Part shown: piece by piece, positions 23,629 through 36,754 of the stretch
Position numbering within the stretch: the stretch's first letter is position 1
Layout of the letters: the number at the start of each line of letters is the position of its first letter
Assembly (NCBI RefSeq): GCF_030247195.1
Contig: NC_080672.1
Coordinates: forward strand, 63,270,549-63,334,548
Direction of reading: 5' to 3'
Origin: Topomyia yanbarensis
Taxonomy: Eukaryota; Arthropoda; Insecta; Diptera; Culicidae
DNA: 64,000 nt
The notes under the pieces: generated by a model
Database searches by the model: none
What the model was told of the DNA's origin: nothing
The model's input: the letters and a program-made list of their open reading frames with translations, nothing else
Program-made: the position numbers and the translations under genes

Positions 23629-24198
23629 TGCTTTTTGATTTGATACCGTAAGCCTTACATGTTGTTGAACGATGGTATCTTCATGTTGGGCCAGTGCTCG
23701 GAAATTTCTAAATCAGTTACCTATTTCTGCCTGCATTTACCGAAACCGATATTCGGATCCAACGCCTCCCTCATTTATTCACTTTCCAACTGACTAAAAT
23801 TGCATGCAGAACCGAATGCTTGAGTGCAGAGGAAATATAAATTCATTCACCAACCAAAGCATTAATTTTTTCTTACGTGGACAGTTTGAAGGCAGAAGTT
23901 AGCATCTTCTACATTTTAGAGCATAAGTGAACTGCGTAATCTATATGTGGTGCACTTTTGCTCAATAATCCCTTTCAGAGCTAGCATAGAAACAGTATTC
24001 AGTTTGCTTCTGATTGCAAAGATGTATCAAAATTTCTTTTGTTATTGTTAACTTACACGGAATCCTATCACACTAATTGCAATACCTTCAGTTCTACGCA
24101 TAATTCTTACAACTGTTCGAGCTTAAATGAATGGTGATAGTCACAGTTATTAGTCTTACTTGTTCTTGTGAAAAAGAAAATCTACTAAATCAAAAGTT
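23629..24198. other. No gene recognised
   Basis: AT-rich sequence without long frames or shared repeats. Confidence 0.35.
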
Positions 24199-24420
24199 AT
24201 AGATGTTTAAAAACGTAGTTGTTTATGAGCAAAATGGGCATGAAGGGGTTAGGTACGTTGGGGTAATTCTTGACTCAAAACTTAATTGGACAGCTCACAC
24301 AGATTAAATAATCAAGAAAGCTTGTATGACTTTTGGCCAATGTAGACGGGCTTTCGGTAAATCTTGGAGACTCAAACCCAAGTACACTTAGTGGAATGTT
24401 CGCTCATCGAGAAGTGTTTT
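24199..24420 (+). pseudogene. LINE reverse transcriptase thumb fragment
   Basis: The + strand reads VRYVGVILDSKLNW, then IIKKACMTFGQCRRAFGKSW, then LKPKY, with stop codons between. This is the segment after the catalytic YADD block in R1/LOA-like ORF2 proteins. The flanking parts of the element are not recognisable. Confidence 0.75.
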
Positions 24421-24738
24421 ATTCCCTTGGGAGCGAAGAATACTGCCGTATTGTCTATGTTCTCTGTATTACTATTTTGCTTATCCCTAACATTACCACT
24501 TCACCAATCCTGCCCATCAGGAAAATGATGAAGACAAATCACGGCAAGGGACAAATCTCCGATCAACATGGGGAACGTCAACGTACCATTTAAGCCATTC
24601 GTTACTGATTTCTGATCTATTCATTTATTTATTTCGTCAATCGATGTAGACTGCAGTTTTTCCTTAATTACTAATGTGTATATTCCGTAAATTTAGTATA
24701 AATGAATGTCGAAAATTTGTATTTCGTTTTGAAATGTA

Positions 24739-27110
24739 TTAATATCCTCGGCGTTTCTTATTGTCCGCATAAATTAATATTTCCGGTTCTTTGAGAATAA
24801 AGGAGATATCGTTCACGTATAAAATAGACAATTGAGGGCCTAAATGAGAGTCTTGTGGAACTCCTGAGGTGACTTTAATTGGATTAGATTGCTTTCCTTT
24901 AAATTTAATTATTTGCTGACGTTCGGAGAGATATGATTCTAACCATGTTAGTAGCCCAGGCTCAATGCCGATCTTTGTCAATTTATAAAATAACATTGGG
25001 GTGTCAATGCGATCAAATGCTTCACTAAAGTCTGTATAAAGTGCCTCCACGTAGTTTCCATTATCCATTGCAATCAGTGAATAGTTAATAAATTCTAGTA
25101 AGTTTGTTGATGTCGAACGACCTTTGAAGAAGCCATGCTGGAAGTTAGTAATTCTGTTTTTCATTTGAAGAAATATTTTTTCGTTAATGACGGCGCCGGT
25201 GGTTGAGTGGTAAGCGTGACCGCCACTCATTCCAGTTGGCCTGGGTTCAATTCCAGCCAAGGTCGTTGATATTTTTCTGAGATGAAAAAATCTGTGGTCA
25301 CGGTCCATGAAATCGATATCTAGTCCAGGTAGTGGAATCACCTCTCTGGCGTCGGTAAAGAAGAAGTATATTCCAACTTCTATACTCTACTAACAAAAAT
25401 ATCCTTCTCCCGAAATACTTGTGGAGTGCGCAGTAGTATATACGGCCTCTAGCAAAAGCAAGTATCGGACTAACAATTCCTTCCCTTTTCTTCCGCGATC
25501 TACGTTCGGGCCTGGCCGGCGCCGGTATTGATCAGAAAACTTTAGGATTACCAGGAGTTGCACATTGAAAGATGTTTCGCTAATCCCAAGCATAATTATC
25601 TACTGATTCCCTGTGCAACTTCAGCTAGTCCCGATCGATAACGGAGTAGCAGCCAGGGGTGGTCGCACAAGCTCAAGCTCAAGCTGGAAGAAATATTTTT
25701 TCGCTAATGATTGATTCGAAAAGTTTCGGAATACAGGAGATTATGGCTATACCACGATAATTACGGACGTCAAATTTTTTGCCAGATTTATATATAGGCA
25801 CTAAAAAGATTTTTTTTTCCATATTTTAGGGAACTGCCAAGATTGCAAAGACACATTAAACAGCCAGAACAATGGGGCAGTTAACTCAGTTGCTAGGTTT
25901 TTCATAAATAATGGTGGAATTTCATCAGGGCCAGAACCTTTTGATACATCTAAATGTTTTAGAGAATTGAAAATGTCTTCCACTATGACATGATCGACAA
26001 TAATATCCAGAGGAAAATCGGGAAGAAAAGCAAAGTAATCGCGATCACGGTCTTGTTCAGAAAAAGTCATGTATATTTCTTGGAAGAATGTTGCAAATAG
26101 GTTGCAGATTTCTTCCGAGCTATCATGTACGTTGTTACTCAAGTGCATTGCTGATGTGAAATTACCTGATTTTAATTTAGTTTTGACGTAGTTGAAAAAA
26201 ATCTGGACAAGATTTGATCTGCTTTTCCGTTTTTGAATTATAATCCGTTTTAGTTTATCGCAAATGTCGAAATAGTGCTCATTATTTTGGTTTTTCTTAT
26301 ATAGCTTATGGGCTTTTTGCTTCCTATTTTTCAAACTCTTAATTTATCTATTTAACCAAACGGGATGCTTCGAGTTGCCGTGTCGTCTTTTTTTCTTAAT
26401 AGGCACCTCTTCATGAAAATAATTTTGTAAAATACGTCCAGGGCGGTTACCATATTTCCTTCATCCCTGAGGGTATTTTGCAGTCGACACTACTGCTTCC
26501 GTCTGGTATTGTCGTTGGCTTTATGGTATTCAAAGACTTCCTCAAAGTCACAATCGCTGGATTTTTGAATTTCATGAATGAACAAGGAAAATAAAATAGC
26601 AGTATGAAATGCTTCATTTTTCCACAAAGGAGTTAGAGATTCAGATACACAGAAGTCTTCCGGAATGTTTGTAAATAAAAGGTCCAGATAGCAATTCTGC
26701 CGATTTTTACGTGATTTATTTGATTTAATCCTATGCTAGCAGCTTTGTCGAAAATGTACTGCGACTGGGATTAAAATATGTTCGTTTTCAGAGTCCGGAA
26801 TAAAATCTGCGTTGCGTTGGTTAAAGTATCCGTAAATGTGAACTTTAACGTCGGCTGGAAGTTCAGACAAAACTTTTTCAGCAATTTGGAAAAAAAACTT
26901 CGTACGATGTTATATTAGCATGCGCTGGTGGGAAATATACAGAGGCAAAAAGATGCATTTCGCCGGCAATGTTTGATTTAACCCACACATGTTGAAATTT
27001 CTTAAACTTTACTGTGAATAGAATTTCTGAAGCTGAATCGAGCAAATAAGGTACATTTATTAGTGAATGTCCTCGACCAGAGAAATCAGACTGATTTCTG
27101 TGAGCGTTTT
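24739..27110 (-). pseudogene. CR1/jockey-like LINE ORF2 (endonuclease and reverse transcriptase), decayed
   Basis: Reading leftwards from 27110: an apurinic-endonuclease part containing VYFPP and a GDFN block changed to GYFN (about 26.9-26.8 kb); a linker; then GSGPDEIPPLFMKNL (about 25.9 kb); then QHGFFKGRSTSTNLLEF, YTDFSEAFDRI, TSGVPQDSHLGPQ and an IYAD remnant (25.17-24.74 kb). Several frameshifts and stops are present, including PQG to PQD and YADD to YADN. A SINE (25191-25686) separates the two reverse transcriptase halves. The LLEF/SHLGP wording is closest to CR1/jockey-type elements such as mosquito T1/Q; the clade is inferred. Confidence 0.8.
25191..25686 (+). mobile_element. tRNA-derived SINE, 496 bp
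   Basis: Inserted in the LINE with a 24-bp target duplication (25167-25190 and 25687-25710) that differs at one base. The head has a pol III A box (GTGGTTGAGTGGTAAG) and B box (GGGTTCAATTCC) with tRNA spacing. The 3' end is a short run of CAAGCT units. The body between has no coding potential and is unrelated to the LINE. Confidence 0.85.
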
Positions 27111-27740
27111 AAGCGGAAATTTATACATCGGTATGCGTGCCTGTCCGGCCAGTGGAGATTGATGGTGTATTCTCCGAACCGGGTATAAAGTGCAAAGATC
27201 TGTTGAAATACGTAGTTGGATGCATCAAGGATTCTTCACTTCAACAAATTCAGATTGCAAGCAATTTAATGTAAATGCAGCAAAAATTCGCGTAGCCGTA
27301 GCTTTGTCCTCATGAACAGGGTTCGCCTGCTTGTGCATATCGCGAGTCATGAACTGCATCAATTTCAAATAGTTGGATCACATAGCCACGCATTATGCCA
27401 ACTAGAAATAGTAAGGTAAATGTGAGAGGCAACATGTAGATGATTCTTGTGGCAGACAATGAAATTGTTTTTTTTTTTTGTGCGATGGGACTCCACATGA
27501 TCTTTCCGTCATTCCCTGCGTACAAGTAAAGTTAGACACTCTCTCAAGAAACGTTCGATGCGCTCTTATGCAGATATATTAAGAAATACTCTGCCACCTA
27601 CCAGACCCAATAAATTCAATGGAAGTGCATCCTTGAAATCAGAGAAATACTTGGACTTGGATTTGAGTTCAACAAGGACTTCGAGTGACATCAAAAACTC
27701 CAAGAGCCATTTTTACACACATATTCTTCGTTAGCCACTA
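27110..27740 (+). pseudogene. LINE ORF1 (gag-like, CCHC zinc knuckle) remnant
   Basis: Decayed frames read RPVEIDGVFSEPG, CKDLLKYVVGC, then a zinc-knuckle zone (MNCINFK, LDHIATHYAN, GKCERQHVDDSCG) and KRSMRSYADILRNTLPPT. The order is that of nucleic-acid-binding ORF1 proteins of mosquito LOA/R1-like LINEs. Stops and frameshifts break it repeatedly. It abuts the - strand LINE at about 27110, head to head. The same ORF1 family recurs at 31.9 kb. Confidence 0.7.
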
Positions 27741-30700
27741 GACTAATGAAATTTTCTGACAACGTGAATTTTTACAAACCTTAATGTTATGGATCCTCTT
27801 AAAAGCCTTCTGATAACTTTTTTTCCCAATAGTGAATACATGTTTGAAGCAGCTTGTTACTAAATGACCCCTCCTCGCAGCAATCGTATTCTTCGATGGG
27901 TAAGTCATCGATTCGAGCGCAGCGCATCTCGTGTAGAGTCCACAGTATGAAGCATAAACTGACCAGTAAAATTTTATTAAATTATGAGAATAGGGCCGCT
28001 GCAGATCTGTTTGAAACATCATTTGTAGCTCAGGAGATATTTCAGGAGATTATACAATCAAGAACTGTTATGCTTCAAAGACAAGCTGCGAGCGCGCTGG
28101 TTGATTTTATTAATTATGCTTAATATCATTTTAATTTTCAGCCCTAAGTACAGTCACGACATGCCGGTCATGTCTCAGGCATTATCCGCCCATTTTTTGT
28201 ATTGATGGAGAGCAAGTTTACCCCCTTTAACTACACACCATACCACTGGCTCGCACTGGATTTTATGGCTAATTACTGGATCAACCAGCAGATTTGATTC
28301 GATCTATTTAATTACGGGTTTTTCGATATTATAAACCGTCCAATCCAAATGACCCACAGTACTGCCGATCATCTTTTCAGCTATGATTATAATCTCTCTT
28401 CGATTTTCATACTCGAAATAGACCAGAGGCCCCTCCGAGGAATCAATTATGAAACAAATTTCGCTTTCAGCGCCATCGGGCGTGAGGCTATCTATCTATC
28501 GCCACAAAAAAAAACCTGACCAAACTTCACCGGGGGAAACTAAATTAAAATTTACTACAATTCATTCGATTTGCCCCGCAGCCTGTACAGGCGCTGGAAC
28601 CGCGAAGCAAACCTGAAAACTGGGGCTGGACTGGTCCTGTCCGGTCCGCTAGATGCTCAACATAGTTGCCGTAACATAAATATTGGCCTTTGGGGGTCCG
28701 TAAAGAAGCTCATTTGCGAGCCCAGCATAGGTAGCTTTTTGCTACGAGCCTCAACCGAAAGTGAAGCGATAATTTACCTTTGGCTTTTGCTACCGGTGTT
28801 GTTTTTTCTCTGCCGTAATTTCGATCATCACCCGCAATCGTGTGGCCGAAGAGGGTGGTACATAGAAAACACATGTAAACGGTACATGTTAATTTAGTTT
28901 AGTTTAACTGACTTTATTATTCATTAGCTGCAGGGCAAACTGTTGGTCATTTAATGGTACGGCTTTTTTCCTCGCGATTAGTGAAAGGAGAAACCGTCGA
29001 TTGTTGGTTAAAAAATTTCCTAAGCATATTCTACTACAAGTTATATCACACATCGTAACTTCAAACTCTATCCTTGATTTTTACTCGCAATTTTCGTTAT
29101 TTCAAGGATTTGCCACGCTGCTGAACAGTATCCATTACTTCCCCCAACCATGCTACTCCCAGCTGGGCGAGGGAAAGCCACTTTGCAATAACTCATGTCT
29201 GGCTCATTTAGCAACATCGCAAGGATAAATGCTCCAGTTGTTGGTTTTTCATAATAGAACATTTTTCAATCCCTAACCTCGTATTTCAGTGCACATACAG
29301 CGCCATACAGGAGGAATTCACGCTCGTCTAACGATTTTTTCCTTCGCGCTTCCTATTGCTACAAGAAATGGTACTTACGGAAAGATTCCAGCTTCTCCGC
29401 TCTGGAAAAAAACGATCTCCAAGCGGCAACAAACGAGACATGGAATATTATTTATTTCCAATTGCAATATTTATTACGATGCTCCTCCTGGCCATAAATT
29501 GTCGCGTGCCAGCAGGGGGTGGCTTTGGGTGCCTTAGCTCGCGCGTAATCGTTTGTTTTTTTTTTCGCTTCTCTGTACTTGAGCGCAAATCTCACATTTT
29601 ATTCAATATTGCTTTTTCCGTTTGACGGCGTGCGATACTTCGCCAACGAACCCCGAGAAGAATTCCACCGCGCGTAAGTCAACGTTCCAATTATGGCCGG
29701 TGATATATGTATATGGACGAACCGGGATGGTACACTCTGAAACGCACATGCTTTCCTGTGATGTGTTCCCTTTCTTCGATTGGCTCCATTACAGGGTCCT
29801 TGAAGCATGTGCCACCGGGCAGCACATAGTAGGCTATTCTTTTGATATATGGTAGCGACATCGCGGATGATTACCGGTAGTTTATGGGGGGTTGAAATAA
29901 TGGCTTTTCGTCGAGGGTGGGAGCACTTATTTGAATCAGTGGCTTAAATGGCGGCGTTTGGGTAATGCTCCAATGAACACAGCCTCAATAAAATTGATAG
30001 ACAGAGGAAATATTTTTTTTATGGAATCAACAAAAGAACCTCCAGAATTATTATAACGATCCTACTGACACTAAATCTTTACTGGCCCGGAACTCGAACT
30101 TGAGATAGCATTTATGATATTATTTAAAGTACTGAAACCAGTGACTAACCTCGCTACGACCAGGTTAGAGTCTTTGCCGACGTTGTTTTTATCTCATTTC
30201 GCATTACAATTAGCGTAATTCTTGGTATTTTACGTCAATTTCTCGAGACCAGCACCGATTGCCGTAGCTAAGCAAGGTTCTTACAATAACCATAAACATT
30301 ACTCAAGTTCAAGTCAGCAATGAGAACACCTTAGCACGCGATATTCGCTAAACGGCTCCTTTTGAGATGTTGGAAATCCCGCGGCTTCTGACTGCTTTGA
30401 ATTGCTCCCTTCAGGGATGCGAAGCTGCGTGAAAACATAGTACCTATATCTATAGAAGGTAGGTTTCAACAAGTTATGACATTACGTTTCACTGAGCTTC
30501 AGCGATGCAACCACCAAGCCCGGCCCAGCAGCACCCACCGACTGACTGTCTGGTCTGCAATGAAGTGAAAATGTAAAATCATAAACCTTGATGGGAAGGC
30601 AGAGTGTGGTGGGACGGGAGAAGAAGAAAAAACTGTTCAGTGTTGTCGAATGCCGTGTTTATATGTAAATTAATCGGTGGTGCGGTTGTTAATTATTCAC

Positions 30701-31889
30701 TCATTCATTCATGATACGAAACGATGATGCGGGCGCAAGTTATGGTCAACTTTATGCGAGTTAATCCACGCGGGAAGCAATTATCGGGGTATGGGGTCCG
30801 TCGGTATTGTGGAGGTCGAAAGGGACTGCAGTGGCTTCGATATCATCATACGTTGGCTGTTTCCTGAGGCTGATAGAAATTATGAGTGAAAGAAGAAGGT
30901 CTTACATTTTTTCGTAGGAAGCGCTCTTTTTACACTCACTGGTTTCTTGAAATTTATAGAAGAGTCAAAATTTCTCAAACGGGTAACCAAAATTTGGTGA
31001 AAATTAAATTCCGATGAAAGATCCAATATTTCGGTAGTATTTGTCATTTTAAAACCAAATAGGGTTGCTCCGTGAAAAATTTTTTATCATATAATCTTAA
31101 CGAGCTCCTCAGAAATGAAATTGTCGTAAGACATAAATTGTTCGTACTTTCCATTTTGTATATTTTTTGACCAATTGTTTTAAAAAAATAATAACAGTAC
31201 TTCATTTTTGGTAAAAAGAAACACGTGTACTACTTTTAGTCCCTAACAACATGCAGCAGAGAAAAAAAAACCGCGATTTGCATCTAAGTTATTCCACGTC
31301 GAACGTCATCGCGCACGGCTTTGGAACGGCCGATTAAAGACGTCGCCATGACCCCGCATGAACCAACTTGGCTGTTGTAGCTTCTGTCGCTTCATGAAAC
31401 GATAATGAATGGGAGCGCGGCAAGCAAACGTGGTAAACATTTATTCAGCCTACAATTTTAAATTCAAAGCGTTGACATATTTATGAGGACAGGGCCGGCG
31501 GAACACTTTTTCCCAAGTGAGTAGTAAAATTTGGAGTGACGAAAGTACAGACATGGCCAGTGTAAGTGAAATTGAAAATTTCCGGACAACAACCGGAGGC
31601 TATTTGGAAACACCCTTTGTTAATGGGCTGTACGACCGAAGGCTCAGCAAAAATGTGTTTCTTGATTACTGATACTACAGCTATTCGCGGGTACTGAAGC
31701 CTGCATGATAGTGTTTAACTGTTTACTAATGGGAAGGCATCCGACGACCGACAACTCCGCTATTTCTCCGATAAGTCTCCGTTTCGATAGAAATTATATT
31801 CATCTAATACATCCGGCCCCTGGATGGTTTACTTCCGGATCCATTTAACACCATCGATATATCGCGTGATCTAACTAAACAACACTCGG
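27741..31889. other. No gene recognised (4 kb)
   Basis: Mixed, partly GC-richer sequence. Frames at 27854-28123, 28571-28897, 29289-29625 and 29599-29855 have no recognisable domain and overlap one another on both strands. No repeats in common with the rest of the window were seen. It could hold an intron, an unrecognised exon or regulatory DNA. Confidence 0.35.
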
Positions 31890-33520
31890 CCGTGTACGAC
31901 GAAGTAATTTGTGTACGTACCCGCCTGAGAAGTAGAGATTGATGGTGTAGTCTCCGATAGAAGCCTTAATTGGGAAGTATGAGGTTGGCTGCTTCCAGAA
32001 ACCTTTGCTGCAGTCAGTGAAATTTTTGGCTTACAAGCAATTGCGTTCAGCAATCGGACAATCGAGGAGCATATGAAAACAACTTATTTCCAACCAGCCT
32101 CATTACGAGCCTTTCGTCGGATCTGCTCTTCCAAACATTGTTCTTTTGAACGAGACTCGTATACCTGTTAGCCTTTTTGAGCTGCGGAGCATGCCGTTAT
32201 TGCAAACAATTGGGCCATACAGCTATCCTTTACAGAAATAAAATACGGTGTGGAAAATGCGAAGAGAATCTTGAAAAATTTTCCTGCTGTGGAGAGAGTC
32301 CGCAGGAACTCTCTACATATCCCCATATAAATCATGCGGAGAAAAACTGAAGCTTTAAAGAACTCTCCGAGAAGAAATGCTAAAAAGGGCTACGCCACCG
32401 GGCACGACTAATTTCTACGCTCCCTTGTTCACTAGGGAGCGGGAGTCTGTCAATCCCATTGAGGGAACATCTTCTAATGTGCCCATAAATTTTCGAAAAA
32501 GAAAAATCATTTTCTCTTCTAAGCATCCTCGTAAAGGCCTGACAGGATCCCTTGATGGGTTCTGTTACAAAACCGAAATTAGTGGCTCCTGGTCTCAGAA
32601 ATCTTAGAAACTAGCGGAAATTTCCACTAGCGGGACAAAACTCCAAGTGTTTCTATATTTCAGTTCTATCATTTTCCCAGGTTTTACACAATGCATTTGA
32701 TTAACTTCCGACGTAGATCTTCCACAATTTGAACATTATTCGCCAGGGTCGAGAAAACACTATAAAGGAGCGAACATGCGTTATTATTTCAATCGGATCA
32801 ACCTTTACTCGATACCAGGTATTGAAGTTGTCGCTCGTCAAGTACGAATTGCAGACAGACTTATTGACATTGTTTCCACGTACATCGCAGCTCAATTGGT
32901 TCTAGAAGACTTTATACTTCCACGGTATGCCATGAGGCTGTCTTCATGATGCTAACCGATCTATCTTATTGCATTATCTTCGCGACAATTTCAATATGAT
33001 CATTTTTAATACGGTGGAAATAATAAGAATTCCTGCTACACCACCGCGGCCAAACGAGTTAGATTTATTGAAATATTCTACCTCAATTAGTGTACCCACT
33101 AATAGAAAGAGCTACGCGTCCACTATATCCGAAACAATCCAACCAAAACAAGAAATTCCTCCGGTGGAGGCGTACAAGGTTTTGACTGGTTTGATTCTCG
33201 ACACTGCGATTAAAGGTCAGATGAAACGAGTACCCGGAGCGAACAACAGTGGACGGTCATACACTCTGTGGTGGGCAGAGAGTGCTCAGAATTGTAGCCG
33301 AAAAGGTCGTTAGAAAGGCAAATAAAAAATTTAATGAAAGCTGAAAAACGCGGTTATTGGCACCGATTCGTCGACGGATTAACGAGAGAAACAATGTTTC
33401 GTCTGGTGGTTAAGCCCTACGTTGTAAATTCGATTCAACCTTTGATTGGAATGAACGGAATCAAGCATCTTTTTTCGGCGACATCACCATTACTGCAGTC
33501 CTATGCAACGTATTAAACAG
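31890..33520 (+). pseudogene. LOA/R1-like LINE: ORF1 and start of ORF2, decayed
   Basis: The part at 31.9-32.6 kb repeats the ORF1 wording of 27.1 kb (VEIDGVVSD; then CFQKPLLQSVKILACKQL and FVGSALPNIVLLNETRIPV in shifting frames). The zinc knuckle is nearly unreadable. From 33.0 kb the frame EIPPVEAYKVLTGLILDTA leads to SGRSYTLWWAE, a worn PWW(D/E) block, and MKAEKRGYWHRFVDGLTRET. That is the ORF2 linker between endonuclease and reverse transcriptase. The reverse transcriptase itself is missing after about 33520. Confidence 0.65.
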
Positions 33521-34789
33521 AACTATAGTTTAGAATTCGACCAATAACTTTGCCGAAGAAGGTATGGTTCTACAATGTCTGTGAACAAAGTTATAGCTGA
33601 TCAAAGTTTGATGGGTCGAGTTTAGTGGTAAAAATTATTTATTTTAGAACCAATTGATAGTCACACTTGAAACTGAAATAACTTCGTAGTTTTATTGTTT
33701 TACTGAATTAGTATGTTCGGATAAATGATTCAAAAGCATTCACCCAATTTCATAGACGTAGCTAGATGATGAAAAGAGAGGACGGTTGAGCGTGTGTGCG
33801 TGAGCATGTATACACGTAAGCTGGTTCGGACCGAAATAACTGAAATATTGCCAAGTTAGTTTGTTCAGGTGAATAATTCAAACACATTTGCTCAAACTCG
33901 TGTGCGTAATGGAAATGAAGAATACCATCATTAAGTATCTCCGCTGCCCTTACTTAGAGCAATGCACAGTGATCCAGGAGGGTGAATCTTGCAGGAATTT
34001 TATCTTTCTGCTGAAATTAAATGACCTCACCTTACAATATGTTTGGCAAAGTTGTTGTACTTTGCAAAGCCCTTCTTTTTGTGCAAACAGACGCTAGGGT
34101 GGTTCTAATTTTAGCAATATTAAAATTTAAACTTTTTACGGGTCAAGCTTGACTGTCTTCGATGAAGTTGTAGAGCAAAATATTTTAGACACATTTGCTG
34201 AAGATATGTAACCTCTAACTTTTAAAATTTCCATTGCGTGAACTGTAATATAAAAAATATAACTTTTTCCAATAGCATTACCTTCGATTAGGGCACTTAA
34301 CATTAAATACCGTTGCTGTCATACAAAAATAGTATTTGTAGTATAAATCACCAAAAAATGGCAAATATGATATTTTTTTATATCTTGCAGCATTTACTCA
34401 AAAAATATATAATTTTTAGTAAAAAGTATATAAAACTTTCTAATGAGGGAAGAGGTTCGGTATAGTAAGACAAATTGTTCTCCTTCGAAATATTTGAAAG
34501 TATTTTTATATTGATCTTAATGAATGTTATATAAAGAAAACCATTTTTCATGAAAAACACCCTTATTTTTTTGGTGAATTTCTTTTAAAATGAAAAGTAC
34601 GTGACATAGAGTTAAAAGTTCATTTTCTGATTAAAAAATAGCACCACCCTACCCACTTTTTAAAATATTAGGAAAGTATTGTAAGGCGCGGTATTCAATC
34701 ATGAAACGAAACTATATTTTTTTTATATTGTCTACCGTGAAAGTAATTTAAACATATTACAAAGGGTGGCCTAAATCTTGATTCATGTT
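33521..34789. other. No gene recognised
   Basis: AT-rich sequence with phrases such as CTTTGCCGAAGAAGG and GAAGTTGTAGAGCAAAATAT, which resemble the large foldback arms elsewhere in the window but could not be paired into a bounded element. Confidence 0.35.
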
Positions 34790-35170
34790 TTACATATTGT
34801 ATGCATTTTAGTCATTCCACTCATATAATTCATTTCATCGATTTTTTATTTCATTCAATTCATATATTGTGTTCATTTTGTTTGTTTAACTCATTGTATT
34901 CATGTTATTAACTTTCTTCATTTCATTCAGTTTATGCATTTTGGTTGCTTTACTCATTTTACTTATTTTATTCATTTTGTTCATTTTATTAATTTTATTC
35001 GTTTTATTCATTTCATTCATTTTGTTCTTTTTACTCATTTTGCTCATTGTATTTATTTTATTCATTTTATTCATTTTATTCATTTTATTTATCCTATACA
35101 TTTTATTCATTTTAAACATTTTATTAATTTTATTAATTTGTTCCGATTCAATCATTTTATTCAAGTTTTT
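34790..35170 (+). repeat. Degenerate CATTTTATT minisatellite
   Basis: About 380 bp of 9-10 bp units around CATTTTATT/CATTTTGTT. All frames are open on both strands, giving Met-Asn-Lys or Phe-Ile-Leu repeats with no coding meaning. Confidence 0.85.
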
Positions 35171-35211
35171 CGTTTTATTAATTTTATTGACTCTTTTCAG
35201 TCCTTCTTTTA

Positions 35212-35258
35212 ACTCATTTCATCCAATTTATTATAATAATAAATTGGATGAAATGAGT
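35212..35258. repeat. Perfect palindrome, 22-bp arms
   Basis: ACTCATTTCATCCAATTTAT and its exact complement form 22-bp arms around a 3-nt centre. It lies at the end of the CATTTTATT array and could extrude a cruciform or arise by foldback replication. Confidence 0.85.
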
Positions 35259-35589
35259 AAATTAATTAAATTAATACAAACTAGATTAATTTAATTTATT
35301 CTATTAATTTTTTAAACATTTATTACCTATTTTTTTACTTAATGAGCTGAATCAATTTGATTTATTTATTCTATCAAATTGATTTATGTTAATCATTCTA
35401 CTCATTTCATGAATGTGATAACTTTTTATCCAATAAATTCCACTTAAATAATTTTTTGATTTCATTTGTTTCTATGATTTTTTTTATAATTATGTGTAAA
35501 AAATGTCTCATCTCACTGTTGGGTGGATTAAGTCGGTTTTTGTGGATTTAAATCTCATAGCAACAGGTACTATAAGAAGTTTAAATTAG

Positions 35590-35905
35590 TTTATATTCAG
35601 AAGTTTTTAAAAAACGAATATTACATTTTCCGAAAAAGCGTGCAACAAAAACGTTGTTCTGGCTAGATTTAGACCGCTTCCATTATGCCAAGACACGATT
35701 ATATGGGTTGTAATCTACCCAACAGCCCTAAGCTACATCCGGTCAAAATACACTGGAGGGTGGTAAAGAGAAAACCTCAAGAACCTTGGTGGGGAATTGT
35801 ATATCAAAGAAAGTTGTAAAAAACACTGTGCAAAGACTAATGGAAAGTATTAAAAGCAAAGTGGCCGCAATAGTGCATGTAACCGGATCCTTAAAAAAGT
35901 AATAC
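35590..35905 (+). pseudogene. mariner-type transposase C-terminal remnant
   Basis: Frames read TLFWLDLDRFHYAKT, then PNSPKLHPVKIHWRVVKRK, then LMESIKSKVAAIV and TGSLKK across shifts and stops. FW(P)DLA..HYAK and NSPELHPVE are the second and third catalytic blocks of DD37E-type transposases, here with Glu changed to Lys. It is related to 2509-3417 but keeps the normal C-terminus that that copy lacks. Confidence 0.75.
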
Positions 35906-36057
35906 AAAGTTTAAATATGTATCACAATGAAATGCTGTATGGAACAATCAAAATTTACAGAGTTTGATGTTGCTATTTTGCAGCATTTTCTGAATGTCCG
36001 GATTTCGGCGTAAACAGCCTTTACTTGATCGTCTTTTGTAGTAGACCTAAGGCTAAC

Positions 36058-36508
36058 TTAATGTTTGAAATACTTTTTTGGTGTTGAAACAACTGCTCTG
36101 AAGATGCCCGAACGCCACCCTGAGGCGAACCGCAAATACTCAACTTCCTGTCTCAGTGACGAGTAAAGAATGCGGTTACTAAGCATTGCGTTTATCCAAC
36201 CCGAGATACGTGCAGATATTCCAGCACCGTGCGTTGCTTCCAGAACAGACTGGAAGGACACATGGTCAAAAGTACCCTCAATATCTGCGAATATACCCGA
36301 GCTAGATTTCAATATTATAAACAACGTCGCGAAGCTGAGGAAGGAGGGATTTCCCACATCGATATGCATGAAGCATTTTGTCCAGTGAATATTCAACTAA
36401 ACCGATGTTCCTGACGTGATGATGGATTATCCGTTTCTTAGCTTTTAGTAGAAAAGACCTTAAGCCAATAGGCCTAAAATTCTTGGCCTCTTTATAGCTT
36501 GAGCGCAA
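36058..36508 (-). pseudogene. LOA/R1-like LINE reverse transcriptase fragment
   Basis: The - strand reads SYKEAKNFRPIGLRSFLLK, HAYRCGKS, SSGIFADIEGTFDHVSFQS and GISARISGWINAMLSNR. These are reverse transcriptase blocks 1 to 4 with the first catalytic Asp in FADIEG. One frameshift lies near 36.35 kb. The YADD block is absent. Confidence 0.8.
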
Positions 36509-36754
36509 CCTTCCCTGTGGGAATAAATCTAGCAGTTATTTCTCTGGGGATATATTCGGTATCAAAACTGGAAAGCATAATCTTTTCCAAGACATGTTTC
36601 AGCTAATATATATCAAAATCAAAAAAATAAAAATGACAATTCCAATATGGTTGACTAAAATCATTATTATTTTAAATTTCAAGTGAACCTTTATAGTTAT
36701 AGTAATGAAGTTGGATCAATTGACAGTATTCGACAAAGCTGTAAACAGTAAAAT

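Noticed and set aside
28571..28897. 108-codon + strand frame as an exon
   Set aside because: No domain, no convincing splice sites or codon pattern, and overlapping frames of similar length occur nearby.
34886..35294. Met-Asn-Lys and Phe-Ile-Leu repeat frames
   Set aside because: Low-complexity CATTTTATT array, with no coding signature.
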